Shown piece after piece: positions 7,733 through 16,580 of a stretch of DNA of 35,989 bases. Both the position numbers and the translations under genes were made by a program. This DNA is from an uncultured Glaciecola sp. (GTDB lineage: Bacteria; Pseudomonadota; Gammaproteobacteria; Enterobacterales; Alteromonadaceae): the NCBI GenBank assembly GCA_905479945.1, contig CAJQOP010000042.1, forward strand, positions 1 to 35,989, in the 5' to 3' direction. The notes beneath the pieces were generated by a model. It was given only the letters and a program-made list of their open reading frames with translations. It searched no databases and was not told the origin of the DNA. Positions within the stretch are counted from its first letter, which is position 1. Every line of letters starts with the position of its first letter.

Positions 7733-9364
7733 ATGCTGCGTTTAACCGATATTAAATTACCCCTCGATCATGATGAACAAGCCCTTGAACTTGCCATTCT
7801 CAGCAAGCTAGATATTAGCAAAAGTCAGTTAGTGTCATTTAATTTGTTCAAACGGGGTTATGACGCACGCAATAAAAGAAACATTCAACTCATTTACACG
7901 CTCGATGCTGAGGTAGATACTCAGGCAGAATTGTTAGAGCAATTCTCCAATGATCCCCACGTGCGTATTACGCCAGATATGCGTTATAAGTTTGTCGCAC
8001 AAGCACCTGCAGATCTAAGTCATCGGCCGGTGGTGGTTGGTCTTGGCCCATGTGGCTTATTTGCCGCGTTAATTTTGGCACAAATGGGCTTTAAACCTAT
8101 TGTTTTGGAACGTGGCAAGGAAGTTCGCGAACGCACTAAAGATACCTTTGGGTTTTGGCGCAAGAAAACGCTTAATCCTGAATCAAATGTACAGTTCGGC
8201 GAAGGTGGTGCCGGTACTTTTTCCGACGGTAAACTTTACAGTCAGGTAAAGGACCGTAAACATTATGGCCGCAAGGTGCTGCATGAATTTGTTGCAGCGG
8301 GCGCGCCTGAGGAAATAATGTATGTGAGTAAGCCGCATATAGGTACTTTTAAATTGGTCAATATGGTGGAGAAAATGCGCAAGGAGATCATTGCGCTAGG
8401 TGGCGAGTTTCGCTTTAGCAAAAGAGTCGAGAAATTGGATCTGGTCGCGGATGGTAAAGGACATAAAATCAAAGGCTTGCACTTATCAGACGGCGATTAT
8501 CTAAGCTGTAAACAAGTTGTTTTGGCCATCGGGCACAGTGCTCGAGACACTTTCACCGCACTGTACGAACAAGGTGTTTATATCGAAGCTAAGCCATTTT
8601 CAGTGGGTTTTCGAATAGAACATGAACAAAGTATGATCGACAGCTGCCGCTTTGGTGATAACGCGGGTAATCCTATTTTAGGTGCCGCAGATTATAAGCT
8701 AGTACACCACTGTAAAAATGGTCGTACGGTGTATAGTTTCTGCATGTGTCCTGGCGGTACTGTGGTCGCAGCCGCATCTGAACCAGGCCGGGTAGTCACC
8801 AATGGTATGAGTCAATATTCACGCCACGAGCGCAACGCCAATAGCGCTATTGTTGTTGGTATTACGCCTGAAGAGGATTACCCTGGCCATCCTTTGGCAG
8901 GAATTGAATTGCAGCGTCGATTAGAAGAATTAGCATTCAGCGTCGGAGGCGAAAACTACCATGCGCCAGCGCAACTTATAGGTGACTTTTTAGTCGGTAA
9001 GGAAAGTGCTGAAATTGGTGACGTTAAGCCTTCTTATACGCCAGGTGTAACCTTAACTGATTTAAGTAAAGTGGTCCCCGACTATGTCACGCAAGCTATT
9101 CGTGAGGCAATTCCTGCATTTAATCGACAAATAAAGGGCTTTGCTAAAGCCGACGGTTTGTTAACTGGGGTTGAAACACGAACATCATCACCTATCTGCA
9201 TCAAGCGTGGGGACGACTATCAAAGTGTCAATATCAAGGGTTTATATCCTGCCGGGGAAGGCGCTGGTTATGCAGGCGGCATATGGTCCGCAGGAATTGA
9301 CGGTATACGTGCAGCAGAGGCAGTAGCCTTAGCATTCGATTCGAATGTCCCGGCAGACGAGTAA
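7733..9364 (+). CDS. FAD-dependent dehydrogenase of the COG2509 family
   Basis: A 543-aa uncharacterised flavoprotein. Residues about 1-85 are an N-terminal accessory domain (MLRLTDIKLPLDHDEQALEL) typical of COG2509. A Rossmann FAD-binding motif follows, near residue 100: VVVGLGPCGLFAALILAQMGFKPIVLERG. Further flavin contacts are visible in VQFGEGGAGTFSDGKL and the C-terminal GLYPAGEGAGYAGGIWSAGIDGIRAAE. The CMCPGG motif is also typical of the family. Substrate and physiological role are unknown. It is convergent with upp, with only 7 bases between their stop codons. Confidence 0.85.
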   Translation: MLRLTDIKLPLDHDEQALELAILSKLDISKSQLVSFNLFKRGYDARNKRNIQLIYTLDAEVDTQAELLEQFSNDPHVRITPDMRYKFVAQAPADLSHRPVVVGLGPCGLFAALILAQMGFKPIVLERGKEVRERTKDTFGFWRKKTLNPESNVQFGEGGAGTFSDGKLYSQVKDRKHYGRKVLHEFVAAGAPEEIMYVSKPHIGTFKLVNMVEKMRKEIIALGGEFRFSKRVEKLDLVADGKGHKIKGLHLSDGDYLSCKQVVLAIGHSARDTFTALYEQGVYIEAKPFSVGFRIEHEQSMIDSCRFGDNAGNPILGAADYKLVHHCKNGRTVYSFCMCPGGTVVAAASEPGRVVTNGMSQYSRHERNANSAIVVGITPEEDYPGHPLAGIELQRRLEELAFSVGGENYHAPAQLIGDFLVGKESAEIGDVKPSYTPGVTLTDLSKVVPDYVTQAIREAIPAFNRQIKGFAKADGLLTGVETRTSSPICIKRGDDYQSVNIKGLYPAGEGAGYAGGIWSAGIDGIRAAEAVALAFDSNVPADE

Positions 9365-9371
9365 AGCTGCA

Positions 9372-10001
9372 TTAACGCGTACCAAAAATTTTGTCCCCAG
9401 CATCACCCAAGCCCGGCAATATATACCCCTTGTCATTAAGTTGGTCATCAACAGAAGCGACATATATATCAACATCAGGGTGTTTTTTGACAACAGCTTC
9501 AATGCCCTCAGGCGCTGCTACTAGGAACAAACCGACAATGTGTTTACAACCTTTGCTTTTCAGTAAGTCAATTGTCGCGATTAGAGTGCCGCCGGTTGCC
9601 AGCATAGGATCAACAATCAGAGCACTGCGAGAGTCAATGTCGGTTACTATTTTGTCGAAATAAGCCACCGCTTGCAGAGTTTCTTCGTCTCTGTACAAGC
9701 CCACGACGCTAATTTTGGCATTCGGAATCAAGCTCAAAACACCGTCGAGCATACCCAAGCCCGCGCGCAAAATAGGCACCACTGTTATCTTTTTACCTTT
9801 AATTTGGTTTACCATTATAGGCTGGCCTGTCCAGCCTTTAATTTTAACATTTTCAACATCTAGGTCGCGCGTAGCCTCATATGTGAGTAAGTTAGCGACT
9901 TCGCTGGTGAGCTCTCTAAAATCTTTAGTACTCACATCATAAGTGCGCATTAAACCAATTTTATGTTGAATGAGCGGATGCTTTATTTCATAGACTGACA
10001 T
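9372..10001 (-). CDS. upp: Uracil phosphoribosyltransferase
   Basis: The enzyme converts uracil and PRPP to UMP in pyrimidine salvage. The 209-aa protein has the PRPP-binding loop [13 protein letters not shown] and the uracil-binding C-terminal segment [18 protein letters not shown], both characteristic of Upp. Length is exactly that of the family. The ATG at 10001 is preceded by AAGGGA. No uracil permease gene (uraA) neighbours it in the window. A weak promoter may lie 60-90 bases upstream on the minus strand, but I could not define it. Confidence 0.97.
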   Translation of the reverse strand: MSVYEIKHPLIQHKIGLMRTYDVSTKDFRELTSEVANLLTYEATRDLDVENVKIKGWTGQPIMVNQIKGKKITVVPILRAGLGMLDGVLSLIPNAKISVVGLYRDEETLQAVAYFDKIVTDIDSRSALIVDPMLATGGTLIATIDLLKSKGCKHIVGLFLVAAPEGIEAVVKKHPDVDIYVASVDDQLNDKGYILPGLGDAGDKIFGTR

Positions 10002-10468
10002 AGTAATCCCTTAGCTAAAACCTGTTGTTGATATTGATAAGGATACTGGTAAAAACCCTCTTGAACAAACGCTACCATTGCTAGCGATATAAAAAGGGAT
10101 ATTCTCATAAAGTATTTTGACTTCAATGTCTGTTGCTCAGGTCATATATGTGGTTTATTATCACTTAAGGAAGTTAAATCGCAAAACTATTGAGTTAAAA
10201 CTGCAATGCTTAGAGTGAAACGTTTGAAGATTTTAGCTAAATACCAAGTGCAAGAATTGCTATGCGCTTTATCTGATTACTCGCTATTTTTATCGTGCAC
10301 CGGCTATGTCAAAGCGGAACCTTGCGGTTCAAGCGACACCTTCCCTAGTATAATACTGCAAAACCCTCCTCAAATCATCTCGACTCCATCTGCCCGCTCA
10401 CTTTTAGCGCCTATAACTATATGTATCAATTTTCCCCTCAACTTTCCCCTCAATGGACTATCAACTAG
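10002..10468. other. Intergenic region with a possible degraded 5' end of the GGDEF-EAL gene
   Basis: 467 bases without a confident gene. A frame from ATG 10206 reads a basic start followed by a hydrophobic stretch ending in LFLSCTGYVKAEP, resembling a signal peptide, but continues as low-quality sequence to 10475. A different frame, open from 10349 to the TAG at 10466-10468, reads LSPQWTIN and then, past the TAG, runs directly into the transmembrane helix of the next gene. This pattern suits a signal peptide plus a deleted periplasmic sensor domain. It also carries a 12-bp tandem repeat (10431-10454). Confidence 0.4.
10431..10454. repeat. 12-bp tandem duplication TTTCCCCTCAAC/T
   Basis: Two adjacent copies of TTTCCCCTCAA plus one variable base lie just before the in-frame TAG and GTG of the GGDEF-EAL gene. 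It encodes a repeated FSPQ/LSPQ in the frame of the downstream protein, if that frame was once translated. Confidence 0.85.
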
Positions 10469-12598
10469 GTGTTAGTTGCGACAGGCTTCTTCGTCATAGG
10501 TCTTGCGGCGCTAATAGTGTTTTGGCGTTACCATATACTCAATAAATTAAACAAACGTTTGCTTGAGAATGTGGAGCGATTTGAAATTAGCTATAAATTT
10601 TCAAACTCTGGCATTTGGGAATACAACATTAGAGATGGTGAGCTCTATTGGTCTCGGATGATTTCAAAAATGTTCGGGGGACCAGAAGGGAATATTACCA
10701 CTAGTTACGAGAGCTTTGTTTCGGCAATACATCCTGATGATCAGCAGTTTGTATTAGATGCGATTGATTCTTGCATAGAAGATGGTGAAGAATACAATGT
10801 TACTTACCGAGTAGTATGGCCTGACGGTACCATACGATGGTTGGCCGTTTGGGGTTATAGTTCTCGCGACAGCCATGGAGCAGCAGATAGAATGGTTGGT
10901 GTTGTGCAGGACGTTTCAGAGCGCAAAGAAATAGAAGATAACTTGCTTACACAAAGCCAAATAGTAACCAACATGGAAGAAGGCGCAAACTTAGTTCGGG
11001 TCAGCGACCAGACTCTTGTCTATGCCAACCCTGCCTTTGAGGAAATGTTTGGATATGAACAGGATGAAATGTTAGGAAAACACATTTCAATCATCAATGC
11101 ACCAGGCGAAGTAAGTCCAGAAAATGTGGCTACAGACATCATTAGCCAACTTGAGGCTAAGGGTGTATGGAGGGGAGAAGTTCAACATATTAAAAAAGAT
11201 GGCAGTCTTTTTTGGTCTTCCGTTACCGTATCTACCTTTGAACATAACGTATACGGAAGGGTTTGGGTTTCCGTACACGCTGATATTTCTGAACGAAAGT
11301 TAATGCTTGAAAAATTAAGCTATCAAGCAAGTCACGATCCCTTAACGGGTCTAATTAGTCGATACGAGTTTGAAAAACGTACAACTCGCTTACTTTCTAG
11401 TCTCACCAAACAGCCAGCTGAACATGCAATGTGTTTCCTCGACCTTGATCAATTTAAGGTTATTAATGACACCTGTGGCCACACAGCAGGAGATGAGCTG
11501 TTACGCCAATTAGGACGGTTGCTAGTTGATATCGTTAGAAAACGGGACACTATAGCTCGGCTTGGGGGCGACGAATTCGGCATACTGATGGAGCATTGCA
11601 CACTCGACCAAGCATCTATTATTGCCAATGATATTCTTGAGGCCATTTTGGAACATCAGTTCTTTTTGGACGGCAAAACTTTTCGTATAGGCGTTAGCAT
11701 AGGGTTAGTAGAGATTACGCAAACTAGTGGTAATTTCACTGACTTGCTTCGACAAGCAGATGCGGCTTGTTATCTCGCTAAAGATCTTGGACGAAATCGT
11801 ATTCATACTTTTCACCTTGATGATGCTGAGTTGGCAGGTCGTCATGGAGAAATGCAGTGGGTAGCGCGTATTAGCGACGCTCTAGATGAAGACCGCTTCT
11901 GTCTCTTCGCTCAAGCTATTGTTTCATTAGACAATGATAGCCACAGACATTACGAAATATTAGTGAGAATGTTAGATGAGGATGGAAGAATAGTTCCTCC
12001 CGGTGCCTTTTTGCCTGCAGCAGAAAAATATAACCTTATTGAAAAACTCGATGCTTGGGTGGTTACTAATGCTTGTGAGTTTCTGGCGCAAAACGCTGCA
12101 TTTGCGGAGGAGATAGACTTTGTTAGTATCAATTTATCTGGTCGGTCGTTGACCAACGAAAAATTCCTAGAGTCCATTTTCCATATTTTCAAGCAAACAG
12201 GCATATCAACACAAAAAGTCTGTTTCGAAATTACAGAGACTGCGGCAGTATCGAATATGCATTCGGCCATCAAGTTTATTAAGAGTTTAAAGGAAATTGG
12301 ATGCCAATTTGCATTAGACGATTTTGGAAGCGGGATATCATCCTTTGGCTATTTAAAGAAGCTGCCGGTCGACTTTTTAAAAATTGATGGGATGTTTGTT
12401 AAAGACATTGTCGAAGACCCAATTGATTATGCAATGGTCAAATCGATCAATGAAGTTGGGCAACTGATGGAAATGAAAACCATCGCTGAATTCGTCGAAA
12501 ATGACGAAATTAAAATAAAGCTTAAAACTCTTGGCGTCAATTACGGACAGGGCTATGGTTTAGGCAAACCCATGCCTTTAGAAGATTTAATTCTATAA
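10469..12598 (+). CDS. PAS-PAS-GGDEF-EAL membrane protein, probably N-terminally truncated
   Basis: A 709-aa c-di-GMP turnover protein. A transmembrane helix (about residues 2-24) is followed by two PAS domains (about 35-155 and 160-280, each ending in VSERK/ISERK), GGDEF (about 285-445) and EAL (about 455-709). The active motif GGDEF is intact at 366-370 and is preceded by the inhibitory RxxD site (RKRD). In the EAL domain the signature is EIL (YEILVRM), and NLSGRSL, ETAA and DDFGSG are present, so phosphodiesterase activity is plausible. The GTG at 10469 directly follows an in-frame TAG and has no Shine-Dalgarno sequence; the helix looks like the last one of a lost periplasmic sensor. The first in-frame ATG (10658) would cut the first PAS domain. 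Possibly a pseudogene. Confidence 0.8.
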   Translation: MLVATGFFVIGLAALIVFWRYHILNKLNKRLLENVERFEISYKFSNSGIWEYNIRDGELYWSRMISKMFGGPEGNITTSYESFVSAIHPDDQQFVLDAIDSCIEDGEEYNVTYRVVWPDGTIRWLAVWGYSSRDSHGAADRMVGVVQDVSERKEIEDNLLTQSQIVTNMEEGANLVRVSDQTLVYANPAFEEMFGYEQDEMLGKHISIINAPGEVSPENVATDIISQLEAKGVWRGEVQHIKKDGSLFWSSVTVSTFEHNVYGRVWVSVHADISERKLMLEKLSYQASHDPLTGLISRYEFEKRTTRLLSSLTKQPAEHAMCFLDLDQFKVINDTCGHTAGDELLRQLGRLLVDIVRKRDTIARLGGDEFGILMEHCTLDQASIIANDILEAILEHQFFLDGKTFRIGVSIGLVEITQTSGNFTDLLRQADAACYLAKDLGRNRIHTFHLDDAELAGRHGEMQWVARISDALDEDRFCLFAQAIVSLDNDSHRHYEILVRMLDEDGRIVPPGAFLPAAEKYNLIEKLDAWVVTNACEFLAQNAAFAEEIDFVSINLSGRSLTNEKFLESIFHIFKQTGISTQKVCFEITETAAVSNMHSAIKFIKSLKEIGCQFALDDFGSGISSFGYLKKLPVDFLKIDGMFVKDIVEDPIDYAMVKSINEVGQLMEMKTIAEFVENDEIKIKLKTLGVNYGQGYGLGKPMPLEDLIL

Positions 12599-12714
12599 TG
12601 ATTACCAGCTGTAATTACCTTCTATGAGCGAGCTCAAATGACTCTGTTGCATCGATCGGATATAGCGTCTATGCTTCCTTTACGCTTCTTTCTATACGTA
12701 TTAGAATATTAAAA

Positions 12715-12975
12715 ATGAAAAAAATAAAAAATGAAAGTGCGCTTTTGAAAAAAGCTCTTTTTATTGCCGAAGGCTACGCTGTAAAACGAGGCTACAAAGC
12801 CTTTTCTCCCAATGATTCAGCCAAACAAAAAATTGAAAGTCTGTACCGGCTTTTAGTACATGACAAATTAATAAGTCCTTTACCTGAAAATAAAGAGGAT
12901 TTGGCTAGTTTAAAACATCGCTTAGTTATGTGGATTATTAGCCAATTGCCCGATGATCATGAGTTATTGAAGTAA
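12715..12975 (+). CDS. Small conserved protein, DUF5062-like
   Basis: An 86-aa, basic, mostly helical soluble protein (ALLKKALFIAEGYAVKRGY, then KIESLYRLLVHDKLISPLP, then LKHRLVMWIISQLPDDHELL). The pattern resembles DUF5062, a gammaproteobacterial family of about this length, but that match is from memory. Function unknown. No signal peptide or membrane segment. The start has no clear ribosome-binding site, although the upstream sequence is A-rich. It lies alone between the GGDEF-EAL gene and a YceI lipoprotein gene, with more than 100 bases on each side. Confidence 0.65.
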   Translation: MKKIKNESALLKKALFIAEGYAVKRGYKAFSPNDSAKQKIESLYRLLVHDKLISPLPENKEDLASLKHRLVMWIISQLPDDHELLK

Positions 12976-13151
12976 GCGAAGTGCCGCAAGGAGCAGTTTG
13001 AGCCACACCTAATCTATCCAAAACTTTATTATGCTTACCGGATTGTTAATTGATCCTAATCAATTACTTTTAGTTGAGGGTTTTATAGGGTGTCTTGGCG
13101 TTACAATGCGCAATTTACTTTACCGTTGGCATTCAAAATAAGGGAGTAAAC

Positions 13152-13823
13152 ATGATACCAATAAGTTCTTTTTTTCCAGCTCAACTACTAGCTCAAAAGG
13201 CTAATATTCGAAAGCTTCATCAAACTTTACTGTTAGTACTTTTGGTCTTTCTTACCAGCGGCTGTGCGAGCTGGCTACAGCCAAGCTTGAAACAAGATTT
13301 TGTTGAAATTAAAGCGGGTGAGTATGTGCTGGATAAAGACCACGCATCGTTGCTTTTTAAAATAAATCATATGGGGTTTTCAAGCTACGTAGGTCGTTTT
13401 AATGATTTTGAAGTGAGTCTCGATTTTGACTCTAATAATATCGAAAATTCGCGTATTGAAGCAATAATCGATATGCGCAGTATTGATGTAAATAATTCCG
13501 ATTTTGCAGAAAAGCTGGCGGGCACAGGTTGGCTCGATACAGACAATTTCCCCCAGGCGGTGTTTCGTAGTGTGTCGCTTAAGAAAGTTGATGAAAAGCA
13601 GCTGTTAGTGCAAGGAAACTTAACTTTTTTAGGCGTCACGAAAGCACTCAATATGGAAGTCACTCTCAACGGCGCAGCTAATAATCCATTGACGCGCAAG
13701 TTTACTTTGGGCTTTGCGGCGAATTTGACTTTTAAGCGTTCCGACTTTGGGTTAAAAAAGTTTATCCCGATAGTTGGGGACGAAGTCGCAATTGAGATCC
13801 ACAGTGAATTTCAGCGCAAATAA
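13152..13823 (+). CDS. YceI-family lipoprotein
   Basis: The 223-aa protein has a signal sequence ending in the lipobox LTSGC near residue 38, so it is probably a lipoprotein of the periplasmic face. The rest is a YceI-like lipocalin-type beta barrel: YVLDKDHASLLFKINHMGFSSYVGRFNDFE is the family's opening, followed by FPQAVFRSVSLKKV and VQGNLTFLGVTKALNMEV. YceI proteins bind isoprenoid-like lipids such as polyprenyl chains; the ligand here is unknown. The ATG at 13152 has AGGGAG 5 bases upstream and is preferred over the in-frame GTG/TTG-type extension to 13095. The long pre-lipobox leader (about 37 residues) is unusual. Confidence 0.88.
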   Translation: MIPISSFFPAQLLAQKANIRKLHQTLLLVLLVFLTSGCASWLQPSLKQDFVEIKAGEYVLDKDHASLLFKINHMGFSSYVGRFNDFEVSLDFDSNNIENSRIEAIIDMRSIDVNNSDFAEKLAGTGWLDTDNFPQAVFRSVSLKKVDEKQLLVQGNLTFLGVTKALNMEVTLNGAANNPLTRKFTLGFAANLTFKRSDFGLKKFIPIVGDEVAIEIHSEFQRK

Positions 13824-13901
13824 ACCAAGCGCAACGCTGCTCTATTTAGCCAACCGCGACTAGTCAGCCATTTACCTGCCGTCCAGAGTCTTGATAAACC
13901 T

Positions 13902-14387
13902 ATGCAATATAAAAGAAAATTAATTGACCATTTAATAGTAGAACTTGACGTAATTTATCAAACTGCTTTGACTGCAGCAAAAAGAGCGTATTCAACTTCG
14001 ATCGATAAAGCTAACATTGCAGAAAACAAATACGATACATTGGCTTTAGAAGCGGCATATTTGGCAGAAGGGCAAGCTAAACGAGCATCAGAGTGTCGTG
14101 CTGATTTGGACGCTATTAAGAATTTAACTGCCTTAGAATGCTCGCAAAGTGATGCGATTGTTGTTGGTGCTTTAGTCAGATTAATAGACCAGCACGAAAA
14201 ACCACTGTCACTATTTTTAACGCCAGTATCGGGCGGCCTCAAATTTGTATTCGAAGAACAAACTATCGTGGTAATTACACAATCATCACCGTTGGGTAAA
14301 CAGTTGCTGGGAAAATTTGTTAATGATGAGTTTGATTTTGGAAACGGTCAGCACAAGAAAAGTTATCGAATCAGTGGTATTGATTAG
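13902..14387 (+). CDS. GreA/GreB-family (GreAB/Rnk-like) protein
   Basis: A 161-aa protein. The N-terminal half (about 1-75) is alanine-rich and helical with coiled-coil character (ALTAAKRAYSTSIDKANIAENKYDTLALEAAYLAE). The C-terminal half (about 85-161) matches the FKBP-like GreA/B C-terminal domain: IVVGALVRLIDQ, then ITQSSPLGKQLLGKFVNDEF, where SPLGKALLGK is the family signature. Gre factors bind the RNA polymerase secondary channel and rescue backtracked complexes using acidic residues at the coiled-coil tip. I do not see the typical acidic tip pair here, so it may be a Gre-like regulator, not a cleavage factor. The start lacks a clear ribosome-binding site. Confidence 0.7.
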   Translation: MQYKRKLIDHLIVELDVIYQTALTAAKRAYSTSIDKANIAENKYDTLALEAAYLAEGQAKRASECRADLDAIKNLTALECSQSDAIVVGALVRLIDQHEKPLSLFLTPVSGGLKFVFEEQTIVVITQSSPLGKQLLGKFVNDEFDFGNGQHKKSYRISGID

Positions 14388-14488
14388 CAACCATATCGTG
14401 AAAATTTGACTTAATGCGAGGATTGTAATAGATCCTCTATACTTGCTGCCATATCAGAGCACAGGGCTTTGATTGTATCAATATCAAT

Positions 14489-14668
14489 TTATACTTGCTC
14501 GCTTCGCCGTTTCAGGGTTTGTTCAATTATTAGCAAGCGATCTTCAGCACTTGCGTTGCCCCAAACTAGTATTTCATCAATAGATCGAAAACAGCCCACG
14601 CAAATATCGTTTGAGCCTAGACAGCAGTTTCTAATGCACGGGGATTCAATTTCAGTTAGTTTTTTCAT
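14489..14668 (-). CDS. DUF1289 small cysteine-rich protein
   Basis: A 59-aa protein with the DUF1289 pattern: SPCIRNCC (Cys11, 15, 16), then DICVGCFRSIDEI (Cys23, 26) and W. The family is widespread in Proteobacteria, is thought to bind iron-sulfur or metal through these cysteines, and has no settled function. The ATG at 14668 is chosen because the family begins close to the SPC motif; an ATG at 14686 would add six residues. Neither has a good Shine-Dalgarno sequence. It is convergent with the Gre-like gene and downstream of the PqiA-like gene on the same strand. Confidence 0.85.
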   Translation of the reverse strand: MKKLTEIESPCIRNCCLGSNDICVGCFRSIDEILVWGNASAEDRLLIIEQTLKRRSEQV

Positions 14669-14742
14669 AGGATAATATACTATCATAAAACGGTGATTAT
14701 CAAGCAGACAGTCATTAATGCACCTGGGTCATCACCGCATAT

Positions 14743-15351
14743 TTACTCGACATCGTAACTTTTAAAGTCTATTTTCTCGCCTGTATAATGAGGTCTTTTA
14801 ATAGCGCCCAAAATTAGCTGCGAGCCAATCAGCGATAAAACGCAGTAGCCTACAAAATAATAAAAGCCGATACCGATATTTGACAAAGTCTGAGTACTAA
14901 TCTCGAATGCCAATGTCATACCTAAGAATGATACTTCTTGCTGCTCCGCGCTTTGTGCGTGATTTGTAGAAAGTACGGCTAAAAATATTGCAACGACAAA
15001 AACGTCAGCCATTGACCATTTGCCGATAATGGCAACAAAGTTTGAAATATTGCGCTGTAAAGCTAGATTTTTTGTAAAGTAAACGAAGGTGACTAAACCC
15101 GTTTTTACGATTGGTATAACAACCGAAAAAACAAATATGAGTATGGCAACGAAGAGTCTATCTTCATGCATAAGTTCTTTTACGGTGCCGAGAATAGACA
15201 ATTCTTTGTTTATTAGTTCTGAGGATAGGGTTGGGCCAGCTATTACAATGGCCATTTCCATATTTAGGCTGAATATAGGCGCTAAAATACCAGGCACGAA
15301 TAAGCCAATGGCAACAAGACTCAACGCAAATCCTATATGTTTTAGAATCAA
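14743..15351 (-). CDS. Single-domain PqiA/LetA-like inner-membrane protein
   Basis: A 202-aa protein with four predicted transmembrane segments (about 5-27, 68-90, 102-126, 155-182). It carries the PqiA-domain motif GKWSMADVFVVAIFLAVL. E. coli PqiA and YebS (LetA) have two such domains and work with MCE proteins (PqiB/YebT) in lipid transport across the envelope. This is a half-size version with no MCE partner nearby. The cytoplasmic zinc-ribbon cysteines of full-length PqiA are absent. The start is TTG at 15351, with AAGG 8 bases upstream. The next in-frame ATG is 30 codons in and would remove the first helix. Function inferred only from the family. Confidence 0.82.
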   Translation of the reverse strand: MILKHIGFALSLVAIGLFVPGILAPIFSLNMEMAIVIAGPTLSSELINKELSILGTVKELMHEDRLFVAILIFVFSVVIPIVKTGLVTFVYFTKNLALQRNISNFVAIIGKWSMADVFVVAIFLAVLSTNHAQSAEQQEVSFLGMTLAFEISTQTLSNIGIGFYYFVGYCVLSLIGSQLILGAIKRPHYTGEKIDFKSYDVE

Positions 15352-15590
15352 TGGGTATACCTTTTTCAGTTAGCTACCCGCAAATAGTAACCTTGATATA
15401 TGATTTAGTAAAAACATCTCATACGCAAAGTTGTATCAAAGCGTGTTTGCTGCGGTAAAGGACTTCCCTCTATTTGCTTTTGCTTCTACTTCGGCCGCTA
15501 TGACATCACACCCTTACCTTGTGAAGGTTCACTTGACCTCATCAATTCTTTCGTTAGGATAGTACTTGAATTTAATTGACGAAAAGTAGA

Positions 15591-16457
15591 ATGACAATAA
15601 TGCTTAAAAAAATAGCCTTGGCGGCTTTGCTAATAACTTCGATTTCGGCTCAAGCGGCCTCAGTTTGGAAAGTGACGAATGGTGAGAACACTGTTTTTTT
15701 TGGCGGTACAATTCATATATTGAAAGCAAATAATTTGCCATTACCATCTGAGTTTGACAAAGCTTATGCCGCTTCAGATATCTTAGTCTTTGAAACTGAC
15801 ATTGAAGGGGCTGAAAACGAGGAGTTTCAGCAAAAAATGATGTCAAAGGTTATTCTTACTGATGGTACAACCTTGCAAACAAGATTAAGCGAAGAAACCT
15901 ACGCATCTTTAAAAACCTACCTGGATGCTAAAGGTCTACCAATTATTAATCTTCATCCATTAAAACCCTCCATGGTGGCCTTAACAATTACTATGTTAGA
16001 GTTTCAGGCAAATGGTTTTACACAAGATGGCGTAGATAAAATATTTGCTAAAAAAGCGCGTCAAGATGGAAAACAAATCGATTGGTTTGAATCAATCGAC
16101 GAGCAATTAGACTTTATCGCCAATATGGGTGGTGATGACGATGACGGCATGATCAAATATACCTTAGAGGAAATCGAAAGTTTACCAACAATGATAGATG
16201 ATATGCTTTCTAGCTGGTTAGCGGGCGACCTAGAGAAATTAAATGAGACACTAGTTCAAGAGATGGCCAATGATTTTCCAGAAATGTATCAAGAAATGCT
16301 AGTTAAACGGAATGATAATTGGATGCCAAAAATTATTGAGCTACTAAACGATAAGCCTACTGAGTTTGTGCTAGTTGGCACTGCTCATTTAGCGGGGAAA
16401 GACAGCGTTTTTGCTAAACTAGAAGCTAAAGGCTTTAAAATTGAAAAACTAAAATAG
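15591..16457 (+). CDS. TraB/GumN-family secreted protein
   Basis: About 288 aa. A signal peptide (LKKIALAALLITSISAQA) precedes SVWKVTNGENTVFFGGTIHILKANNLPLP, the TraB/GumN (COG3735) opening. GTIH, the C-terminal VGTAHLAGKDSV and the two conserved His/Glu positions suit the proposed protease-like fold of TraB/PrgY/GumN. Enzyme activity has not been shown for most members. The ATG at 15591 or 15600 is likely; the TTG at 15576 is only a longer frame. The stop TAG lies in the first unit of a 15-bp tandem repeat (16451-16510). It was probably monocistronic. Confidence 0.85.
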   Translation: MTIMLKKIALAALLITSISAQAASVWKVTNGENTVFFGGTIHILKANNLPLPSEFDKAYAASDILVFETDIEGAENEEFQQKMMSKVILTDGTTLQTRLSEETYASLKTYLDAKGLPIINLHPLKPSMVALTITMLEFQANGFTQDGVDKIFAKKARQDGKQIDWFESIDEQLDFIANMGGDDDDGMIKYTLEEIESLPTMIDDMLSSWLAGDLEKLNETLVQEMANDFPEMYQEMLVKRNDNWMPKIIELLNDKPTEFVLVGTAHLAGKDSVFAKLEAKGFKIEKLK

Positions 16458-16510
16458 CATTACCTAAAATAGCATTACCGAAAATAGCATTACCGAAAAT
16501 GGCATTACCG
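16451..16510. repeat. 15-bp tandem repeat x4 spanning the stop codon
   Basis: Four head-to-tail units of consensus AAAATAGCATTACCG at 16451, 16466, 16481 and 16496. Units 2 and 3 are identical; unit 1 ends in T, and unit 4 has G for A in the TAG. The first unit contains the last lysine codon and the TAG of the TraB/GumN gene. Since 15 is a multiple of three, units 2 and 3 repeat an in-frame TAG and unit 4 has TGG instead. Confidence 0.95.
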
Positions 16511-16580
16511 AAAATGTAAACGGTACTGCAAGGAGTAATGCTAATAGGCGCTTAAACTTTTTAATTAAAAGGATTGCAGA

